Positions 58,136-64,000 of a stretch of DNA of 64,000 nt are shown one piece after another. The position numbers and the translations under genes are program-made. Under the pieces are notes generated by a model. That model searched no databases, was not told the DNA's origin, and was given only the letters and a program-made list of their open reading frames with translations. Position 1 is the stretch's first letter; each line of letters begins with the position of its first letter. Source of the DNA: Rhodospirillales bacterium (lineage in GTDB: Bacteria; Pseudomonadota; Alphaproteobacteria; Micavibrionales; Micavibrionaceae); the NCBI GenBank assembly GCA_023898785.1, contig CP060239.1:310001-374000 (forward strand), read 5' to 3'.

Positions 58136-58235
58136 CCGGTTATTCATATTCCCTCTGGCAAAATGGTTGTGTTTGAGGCATAATCATGGGAGTTCACGGC
58201 GTTTCAGCCACCCATATTTTCTTTGGGGCAATCAG

Positions 58236-58907
58236 ATGAAAAAAATATTTAGACTATCAAGTGTTTGCGCGTTGGCTCTTTGCGCCGGTGTATCCTCTGC
58301 CGCCGCGGATGTTGCTATGTGGCGGGATGTGGGCTCTAAGATGAGCCTGACCTATGATGATCGATGGGACGCTGTTTCCAATCAAAATCCGGGGGATGTC
58401 TTGACTATTCGCGCTCCGAATACGGCGGCGCACGGACTGTATAATTTTGCCGGGTGCAAGGTGAATATTGAGAATGATGGACGGTTTAAGATTTATCCGC
58501 GCCGGAATGCCGGGACCATTCAGCGTACAGCCTTTAGCAGGGATTACTGGGAGCGGTATTTTGGGCTGTATAATGATGTCGTTGTGCATGAGGGGACGGA
58601 CAATAACGGTTTAGGCGAGGGGTTTGCCTCGATGGCGTCATTTTCGTTTGAAGATTATAAAGGTGCGAAGGTGAAAAAACGCGGGATTGCCTTTGCTTCG
58701 CATTATCGGAACAGGGTTTATCTGGTTGAATGTTCGGCGGAAGAAAGCGTGTATCACGAATGGCATAACGCGTTTTTGAATGTGATTAAGTCGGTTGATT
58801 TTCATGATGGAACAAATTTTGCGATTACCGGATATTATCGTGATTTCTTGCAGGATAAGACGCTGAAAGTGCGCGGGCCGAGTGTTTTTGAGGATGGCTA
58901 TTATTAG
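58236..58907 (+). CDS. Exported hypothetical protein
   Basis: A 223-residue protein with a Sec signal peptide (MKKIFRLSSVCALALCAGVS, cleavage near AAA-DV). The mature part is polar with two cysteines (FAGCKVN and LVECSAE), and the central segment YWERYFGLYNDVVVHEGTD is well structured. I recognise no domain. The ATG at 58236 has GGGGC upstream and matches the signal peptide, so earlier in-frame starts at 58167 are unlikely. Confidence 0.72.
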   Translation: MKKIFRLSSVCALALCAGVSSAAADVAMWRDVGSKMSLTYDDRWDAVSNQNPGDVLTIRAPNTAAHGLYNFAGCKVNIENDGRFKIYPRRNAGTIQRTAFSRDYWERYFGLYNDVVVHEGTDNNGLGEGFASMASFSFEDYKGAKVKKRGIAFASHYRNRVYLVECSAEESVYHEWHNAFLNVIKSVDFHDGTNFAITGYYRDFLQDKTLKVRGPSVFEDGYY

Positions 58908-58950
58908 TTATCCTGTTTTTTTCAGTTTTATGTCATAAAATCTTGAAAAT

Positions 58951-58982
58951 TTGACAGTTTTTCGGCACTGTGGGGGCACAGT
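58951..58982 (+). promoter_or_regulatory. Possible promoter/operator upstream of the TauE gene
   Basis: TTGACA at 58951-58956 is followed by a perfect palindrome ACTGTG-GGGG-CACAGT at 58967-58982. No good -10 is seen at the right distance. The palindrome could be a regulator site for the TauE-TIGR02186 unit. Confidence 0.35.
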
Positions 58983-59006
58983 AAGGAAACACGATACTTC
59001 TAGTCC

Positions 59007-59924
59007 ATGCAGATTTATTTGCCGATTGCTGAAATGGCGGTTTCTGCGGAAACCGTTTTTATGTTGAGCGCGTTTGTCGGGCTCTTGTCTGGTATTTTTG
59101 GCGTTGGCGGCGGTTTTTTAACAACGCCCTTCTTAATATTTTTTGGTATTCCTCCGGCGGTGTCGGTGGCAACGCAGGCCAGCCAGCTTGTGGCTTCGAG
59201 TATGGCCGGAGCGATGGGGCATTTTCGGCGGGGTAATGTTGACATCAAGATGGGGTTGGTGATGGTTTCCGGCGGGGCTGTGGGGTCGGTTGTGGGGATT
59301 TTTATCTTTAAGTTGTTGCGTTATCTGGGGCAGATCGATTTTGCAATTTCATTTTTATATATCATTTTGCTTGGCGGTATCGGGATACTTATGATTATGG
59401 AAAGTTTTGTGTCCGTGCTTAAGAAAAAGGAGGGCGTGCGCAAGGCTTTTAATGATAGCAAGGTTTCTCCCTGGGTTTTGTCGTTGCCTTATAAGATGCG
59501 TTTCCCCCGGTCAAAGCTGTTTGTGAGTGCGTTGGTGCCCGCCGGGATTGGTTTTGTTGGCGGGGTTCTGGCTTCTGTTTTGGGGATTGGCGGCGGTTTT
59601 TTAATCGTTCCGGCTATGATTTATATTTTGGGTATGCCGCCTTTGCTGGTGGCTGGCACGTCTTTGTTTCAGGTGATTTTCACAACGGCTGCGGCAACGA
59701 TTATGCATGCATTGATGAACCATACTGTTGATATTGTTTTAGGGCTTATTCTTATTTTAGGCGGCGTTGTTGGTGCGCAGTTCGGGGTTGTTCTTGCCCG
59801 GTTCTTTAAGGGGCAAACAGCGCGTGTTACTTTGGCGATCATTATTTTGTCGGTGTGTTTGAAGCTTGTTGTCGATTTGTTCGTTATGCCGGTTGATCTG
59901 TTCTCAGCGGAGTATGTTCGATGA
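59007..59924 (+). CDS. TauE/SafE-family membrane permease
   Basis: A 305-residue inner-membrane protein. The duplicated family motif GIFGVGGGFLTTPFLIF and, in the second half, VLGIGGGFLIVPAMIY is clear, with about eight helices. TauE/SafE proteins export sulfonates, sulfite or similar anions. The start at 59007 lacks a good ribosome site; an ATG at 59034 is possible. It overlaps the TIGR02186 gene by four bases. Confidence 0.88.
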   Translation: MQIYLPIAEMAVSAETVFMLSAFVGLLSGIFGVGGGFLTTPFLIFFGIPPAVSVATQASQLVASSMAGAMGHFRRGNVDIKMGLVMVSGGAVGSVVGIFIFKLLRYLGQIDFAISFLYIILLGGIGILMIMESFVSVLKKKEGVRKAFNDSKVSPWVLSLPYKMRFPRSKLFVSALVPAGIGFVGGVLASVLGIGGGFLIVPAMIYILGMPPLLVAGTSLFQVIFTTAAATIMHALMNHTVDIVLGLILILGGVVGAQFGVVLARFFKGQTARVTLAIIILSVCLKLVVDLFVMPVDLFSAEYVR

Positions 59925-60703
59925 CCTGCTGTCGACGTTTTTTGAATTCTTTTAGCGCGATAGCGTTCTTTTTTGTACTTGGGGTTTATGTTGTTAGCGC
60001 TTTTTCGGAGATTGCGGCGGCGGAGCCTCTGCAATTTGATATTGCTGATGATTATGTCGAAATTACAACGGGTTTTACCGGTACAACTTTGTCGATGATC
60101 GGATATCGAAAAGGGCGTGGGGATATTGTTTTAACGCTTGAGGGGCCGCCGCGTTCGACTGTGGTGCGTCAGAAAAGCCAGGTTTTCGGGGCCTGGGTGA
60201 ATAGGGAAACTTTGCAGTTTGATAATATTCCTTCTTATTATGATTTCGCCTTAAGCGTTGATGATGAAAAGAAATTGATGAGCGATGAGTTGCTTAAGGA
60301 ATATCATGTTGGTTTAAATGCGTTACGGGTTGTGCCTAAAGAGAAACGTATAGATGAGGATAAAATTAAGCTCTTTCAGAGCGCTTTGTTGCGTTATAAA
60401 CAGCAGCATCAGCTTTATTCGCAGAAGGCCGGGGCAGTCGAGTTTTTGGGGGATGATTTTTTTCGGGTGGATTTTCATTTGCCAGCGCATGTCCCGGCGG
60501 GAAACTATACGGTGCGGGCTTTGCTTGTTGGTAAGGGCAAGGTCGTGTATGAGGATGCGCAAAGTTTACGGGTGGGGTTGACCGGTTTTAGCTCTGATAT
60601 TTATGAGTTTTCACGAAATCATGCGTTTTTGTATGGGGCTCTGTGCGTTTTGATTGCATGTTTTGCCGGATGGTTGTCGAATTTTATTGTGCGGCGCAGC
60701 TAG
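59921..60703 (+). CDS. TIGR02186-family alphaproteobacterial membrane protein
   Basis: A 260-residue protein with an N-terminal signal/anchor and a C-terminal helix (LYGALCVLIACFAGWLSNFI). Between them is a periplasmic beta-rich domain (YVEITTGFTGTTLSMIGYRK; DIVLTLEGPPRSTVVRQK). The family is restricted to alphaproteobacteria and is usually next to a TauE/SafE gene, as here, so a joint role in anion export is likely but not shown. Confidence 0.85.
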   Translation: MTCCRRFLNSFSAIAFFFVLGVYVVSAFSEIAAAEPLQFDIADDYVEITTGFTGTTLSMIGYRKGRGDIVLTLEGPPRSTVVRQKSQVFGAWVNRETLQFDNIPSYYDFALSVDDEKKLMSDELLKEYHVGLNALRVVPKEKRIDEDKIKLFQSALLRYKQQHQLYSQKAGAVEFLGDDFFRVDFHLPAHVPAGNYTVRALLVGKGKVVYEDAQSLRVGLTGFSSDIYEFSRNHAFLYGALCVLIACFAGWLSNFIVRRS

Positions 60704-60736
60704 GATAAAGGCTGTGGATGCTTTAAGGTGTTTTTT

Positions 60737-61225
60737 ATGACGAAAGCTGAGACAAAGAAAGACGATGTTCGCTCATTGCTGCCGGATACAGATGGTGGGG
60801 TGTTTTTGGTTGTCGTTGATGATAGCTCGGAGTTTGATGCGGCGCTTCGGCGTGTGGCGACTCTTGTTAAGCAGAAACGCGGTCATGCGGCTGTTTTGTA
60901 TGTGATAGAAGATGAAGGTTTTTTGCACTGGAACTTCATTGAAAAGCAAATTCAGCGTGATAAGCGGGCAGAGGCTGAGGAAGCCTTATGGAAGGCTGCG
61001 CAGCGTTTTTACGAGCTTTCGGGGTGTATTCCCGGAATTTACATCAAGGAAGGTAAAACATATCGTGAAATTGCGCAGATCCTTAATACTGATCCGACGA
61101 TCCGCGCACTGGTTTTAGGCGCTTCGTCTTCGTCTTCCAATCCTTTGATTTCTTATTTTACTGGTAAGGGGTTAAGTGAATTGCGAGTGCCGCTTATGAT
61201 TGTGCCTGAAACGCTTAACTCCTGA
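60737..61225 (+). CDS. Universal stress protein family
   Basis: A 162-residue UspA-type protein. The nucleotide loop pattern is ALVLGASSSSSNPLISYFTG near residue 127, and the first strand LVVVDDSSEFDAAL is typical. The ATG at 60737 is used; an upstream GTG at 60728 has no advantage. It sits between the TIGR02186 gene and nifU on the same strand, in an order I recall from alphaproteobacteria. Confidence 0.82.
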   Translation: MTKAETKKDDVRSLLPDTDGGVFLVVVDDSSEFDAALRRVATLVKQKRGHAAVLYVIEDEGFLHWNFIEKQIQRDKRAEAEEALWKAAQRFYELSGCIPGIYIKEGKTYREIAQILNTDPTIRALVLGASSSSSNPLISYFTGKGLSELRVPLMIVPETLNS

Positions 61226-61281
61226 CTTGATTTTAATGGTCGCCTGTCTTATTTCAGCTATCGGAAAGGGACTTTTTACTA

Positions 61282-61848
61282 ATGTTTATTCAAACGGAAG
61301 CAACGCCGAACCCGGCGACAGTTAAGTTTTTGCCTGGACAAAGTGTTTTGGATAGGGGAACTGCGGAGTTTAAGACCACAGGGGAGGCGTCAGAGGCGCC
61401 GTTGGTTCAGCGCTTATTTGGTTTACAAGGCGTTGAGGGGGTGTTTTTAGGGGCAGATTTTATTTCAGTGTCCAAGGATGAAGACACGGATTGGTCGGTG
61501 CTTAAACCCATGGTTTTGGGAGCCTTGATGGAGCATTTTTCAACGGGGCAACCGGTGGTGCTGGAGGCGTATTATCAAGGCAAGGGGCTTTCCGAGGATA
61601 AGGGCAAGGATGATGAAATTTCGGCGCAGATCCGCGAATTGATTGAAACTCGGGTGCGTCCTATGGTGGCGATGGATGGCGGTGACATCGTTTTTGACCG
61701 GTTTGAAGATGGTGTGGTGTTTTTGCATATGCGTGGGGCGTGTTCAGGGTGCCCAAGTTCTACGGCGACTTTGAAGATGGGTATTGAGAATATGTTGAAG
61801 CATTTTGTTCCTGAGGTCGTTGAAGTTCGTCCGGCTGAGAACTTCTAA
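61282..61848 (+). CDS. NifU-like Fe-S cluster carrier (NFU type)
   Basis: A 188-residue protein with the NFU N domain (MFIQTEATPNPATVKFLPGQ) and the NifU C-terminal domain (RPMVAMDGGDIVFDRF). The cluster cysteines are in RGACSGCPSSTATLKMG. It delivers 4Fe-4S clusters to target enzymes. The 3' end overlaps the convergent deacetylase-like gene by 89 bases. Confidence 0.93.
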   Translation: MFIQTEATPNPATVKFLPGQSVLDRGTAEFKTTGEASEAPLVQRLFGLQGVEGVFLGADFISVSKDEDTDWSVLKPMVLGALMEHFSTGQPVVLEAYYQGKGLSEDKGKDDEISAQIRELIETRVRPMVAMDGGDIVFDRFEDGVVFLHMRGACSGCPSSTATLKMGIENMLKHFVPEVVEVRPAENF

Positions 61849-62890
61849 AATAGAGCAGACCGAGCCAATACCATTGCGGTTCGTCATTTTCAGATAGGGG
61901 ACCGGGAAGTGTGCAGTTTAGGCGGATGCGGTCGTTGTCTAGCAGGCCGGTATCTTCACGAATTTCGATGCGGTTTCCTAATATCTCAGTTTTGGCACGG
62001 CCTTCGCCTGAGATGAAGCAGGAGAGGTTTTTGCTCTTGCTGGCTAATGCATCGGGAAGGGTGAAGCCTGTGAAAAAGGGAGCGGTTTTTAAGTCCGGGT
62101 CTGGTGGCTCGATGTCGGTCACGGTCAGGGGTATGGCACGGGTGACGAGACGGAAACGCTCGAGGTCTCCGTAATGTTCGGTCATACTAAAACGCGGCAG
62201 GGCGAAGCGGTCACTGGTGGCGTCAATTGCGCCAGAGTGCAGGCCGAAGGCGGCTTTGAACCCTTGCGTTTTTGCGAGGTCCTTAAGCGCCAGGCTGTAT
62301 TCTCCGAATGGGTAGGCGAGGTATGGCGTTTCGTGGCCGAATTCTTCGCGGTGGCGCCTGCGTGCTTCGTTCAGGGCGGTCAGCATTTCTGTGCGGGTTT
62401 TGTAGGCAATATGGTTGTAGGACGTGGGGAGCGAGGCCAGCGTGATATTTTTGTTTTTGGCGAGTTTTTTTAAATCGTTCCAGTTGGCGCTGGCGGGGTC
62501 TTCTTGATCAAGGTTTAGCGCGGCATAAAAAATGGTGAATGGTAATTTTGCTTTCAAAAGCAAGGGCACAGCGTTTTCCAGTGCGGATTTGTGGGCGCCG
62601 TCGAAGGTGATGGCGATGGTGTGCGGTGGCAGTAGCGTACCTGTTTCAAAGTCCTCAAGGATTGTCGTAAGCGGCAGGACATTGTAGCCGCCGGTTTTAA
62701 TTTCATGGATATGGGTAGTGAATTGTTCGATTGTTAGATTTTCATCAGGGAGATTATCTTCGCCAATGCGGTGATAGGTAAGGATTACAGCGTGGTTTTG
62801 CGTGCTTTCGGATGCGGCGCTGTAAACCGGGCTTAACAGTACGGCTATGAGCAAAAGTGTTAAAGCGCATTGAAGAAGTAATCTATTCAT
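61760..62890 (-). CDS. Polysaccharide deacetylase-like (NodB) protein, degenerate site
   Basis: A 376-residue exported protein (signal MNRLLLQCALTLLLIAVLLS). The NodB fold shows in AVILTYHRIGEDNLP and YLAYPFGEYSLALKD. The metal motif TFDDG reads ITFDGAHKS, so the second Asp is missing, and the HxxxH segment reads PTSYNHIA with only the last His. It may be inactive or bind a metal otherwise. Its final 89 bases run antisense to the nifU-like gene and encode an unusual Gln/Ser-rich end. Confidence 0.72.
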   Translation of the reverse strand: MNRLLLQCALTLLLIAVLLSPVYSAASESTQNHAVILTYHRIGEDNLPDENLTIEQFTTHIHEIKTGGYNVLPLTTILEDFETGTLLPPHTIAITFDGAHKSALENAVPLLLKAKLPFTIFYAALNLDQEDPASANWNDLKKLAKNKNITLASLPTSYNHIAYKTRTEMLTALNEARRRHREEFGHETPYLAYPFGEYSLALKDLAKTQGFKAAFGLHSGAIDATSDRFALPRFSMTEHYGDLERFRLVTRAIPLTVTDIEPPDPDLKTAPFFTGFTLPDALASKSKNLSCFISGEGRAKTEILGNRIEIREDTGLLDNDRIRLNCTLPGPLSENDEPQWYWLGLLYFRSSQPDELQRPQEQNASTYSQYPSSKSP

Positions 62891-62936
62891 GCTTTTTGTG
62901 TAGTTGAGTTTTGTCGTAAAGAAAAGGATATATCGT

Positions 62937-63524
62937 ATGAGCGCTATGGATGAAAAAATGAAGGATTTATTGTTTCGAGAGGCGCGCACACATAATGTGT
63001 GGCTGGAAAAAGACGTGCCTGATGCGTTATTGCGCGAGATTTATGATTTGATGAAATTTGGGGCGACGGCGGCGAATTCTTGTCCGGCGCGGATTGTGTT
63101 TGTGAAAACACCGGAGGCCAAGGCTCGTTTAAAGCCACATTTGGATGAGGGTAATGTTGAGAAGACGATGGCGGCGCCGGTGACGGCGATTATAGCTCAT
63201 GATCTGGAATTTTATGAGAAGCTGTCGCAGCTTTTCCCACATGCAGATGCACGGAGCTGGTTTGCCGGTAATGAGGCGTTGATTGCCGAAAGTGCGTTTC
63301 GCAATGGTAGTTTGCAGGGGGCGTATTTTATGATAGCCGCGCGTGGATTGGGGCTGGATTGCGGGCCGATGTCGGGCTTTGATGCGGCGGGCGTGAAGGA
63401 CGAATTCTTTGCGGATAGCGCTGTGCAGCCGAATTTCCTGTGTAATCTGGGGTATGGGGATGCATCTGCGCTGCATCCACGGGCTCCGCGATTAACATTT
63501 GATGAGGCGTGCTCAATACTTTAA
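62937..63524 (+). CDS. Nitroreductase-family protein (RutE/malonic semialdehyde reductase-like)
   Basis: A 195-residue FMN enzyme. The typical run is LREIYDLMKFGATAANSCPA and, later, GSLQGAYFMIAARGLGLDCG with PMSGFD, which is the RutE/HadB group that reduces 3-oxopropanoate-like aldehydes or nitro compounds. AAGGA lies nine bases before the ATG at 62937. It is divergent from the deacetylase-like gene and 11 bases before tsaB. No other rut genes are nearby. Confidence 0.87.
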   Translation: MSAMDEKMKDLLFREARTHNVWLEKDVPDALLREIYDLMKFGATAANSCPARIVFVKTPEAKARLKPHLDEGNVEKTMAAPVTAIIAHDLEFYEKLSQLFPHADARSWFAGNEALIAESAFRNGSLQGAYFMIAARGLGLDCGPMSGFDAAGVKDEFFADSAVQPNFLCNLGYGDASALHPRAPRLTFDEACSIL

Positions 63525-63535
63525 GTAAAGATGCT

Positions 63536-64000
63536 ATGAGTGACTTTCAAAATATACTGGCGCTGGATACGGCGCTGGGGGGATGTGTGGCTGCGGTGGT
63601 TGCCGGTGAACGCGAGGCTGTGCGCTGTGAGGCGATGGTGCGCGGGCAGGCTGAGCGTCTGATCCCATTTGCGCAGGAAGTTATGGAAGAGGCAGGGCTG
63701 GATTATGGGGATCTTGATGCTGTGTTGTGCACGATCGGGCCGGGAGCGTTTACGGGCTTGCGGATTGGGATGTCGGCGGCGCGGGCTTTTGGGCTGAGTT
63801 TGGATATTCCTGTTATCGGGGTTACAACTTTGCAAGCGTTGGCTATGAATTATGTTGCTGAGCATGGTTTGGATTGCAGTGTAGTTTTAGAAACGAAGCG
63901 TAGCGATTTTTATATTCAGGATTTTAATGCGCAAGGGTTGGCTGTATCTGCGCCGCGGGCGGAATTGGCTGAGGTTTTGTTGAAGGCTTTGCCAAGAAAT
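63536..64000 (+). CDS. tsaB: tRNA threonylcarbamoyladenosine biosynthesis protein TsaB (partial)
   Basis: A subunit of the complex that makes t6A37 in tRNAs. The N terminus QNILALDTALGGCVAAVV and the signature TIGPGAFTGLRIGMSAARAF are clear. Only the first 155 codons are inside the window. The ATG at 63536 fits homologues. Confidence 0.93.
   Translation, partial: MSDFQNILALDTALGGCVAAVVAGEREAVRCEAMVRGQAERLIPFAQEVMEEAGLDYGDLDAVLCTIGPGAFTGLRIGMSAARAFGLSLDIPVIGVTTLQALAMNYVAEHGLDCSVVLETKRSDFYIQDFNAQGLAVSAPRAELAEVLLKALPRN

Overview
The window reads as a chromosomal segment of an alphaproteobacterium. The evidence is gene content and order: xseB-ispA-dxs, ispH next to rnhA, pcm-nlpD-yajC-secD-secF followed by NDUFAF3-like and NDUFAF6-like genes, coaBC-dut, murJ-trpS, and a TauE/TIGR02186/UspA/NifU run leading to tsaB. 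The genus cannot be fixed from sequence alone. No rRNA operon, CRISPR array or recognisable prophage is present. One tRNA gene (Leu, anticodon GAG) lies between maeB and lipB.

Layout. 0-5 kb: thioesterase, aroC, a TPR protein and sppA. 5-8.6 kb: accessory patch bounded by two near-identical, inverted IS200/IS605-type elements, holding a HAD phosphatase, two small conserved hypotheticals, a GIY-YIG protein and a gene broken by the second IS copy. 8.6-16.4 kb: isoprenoid precursor genes (dxs, ispA, ispH) with xseB, gmhA, a P-loop ATPase and rnhA. 17-26.6 kb: a subtilase-like protein with a type I secretion-like tail, PBP1A, an acetyltransferase, an acyltransferase, mgtE and maeB. 26.6-31.4 kb: tRNA-Leu, lipB, an N-formylglutamate amidohydrolase, serS and pcm. 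31.5-40.4 kb: nlpD-like, yajC-secDF, two complex I assembly-type genes, a 600-residue orphan and sodB. 40.4-51.6 kb: lipase, trmFO, carbonic anhydrase, a TerB pair, a decayed third IS copy, fdxA, cysK, a ferredoxin-NADP reductase and mutS. 51.7-64 kb: Sel1 protein, dut, coaBC, an Ala/Glu-rich membrane protein, ubiE, murJ, trpS, the TauE/TIGR02186 pair, uspA, nifU, a deacetylase-like protein, a nitroreductase and the start of tsaB.

The most striking property is repeat invasion. At least four dispersed families are visible: (1) a roughly 85-bp palindromic element with ends like GTCATTGCGAGG and CCTCGCAATGAC; (2) a CCCCTCACCC...GGGTGAGGGG element; (3) an 'accacagaggcacagag / acgcgaagacacgaag' family; (4) a tandem octamer GAATGTTG. 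Copies sit in intergenic gaps, but also in frame inside conserved enzymes: family 2 in LipB just before the catalytic lysine, family 1 in Dxs at the N terminus, internally and at the stop, and family 4 in CoaBC and Dxs. This resembles the protein-coding palindromic elements known from Rickettsia, but the sequences look different.

The second IS200-type copy interrupts a small membrane/zinc-ribbon gene. Removing it on paper restores a continuous frame at the junction and identifies TTAT as the target tetranucleotide, which all three copies share. Other points of interest are a sigma70-like promoter with a perfect operator-like palindrome in its spacer and an apparently leaderless start, a subtilase-like protein whose oxyanion asparagine is replaced, and several unknown genes placed inside otherwise conserved clusters.
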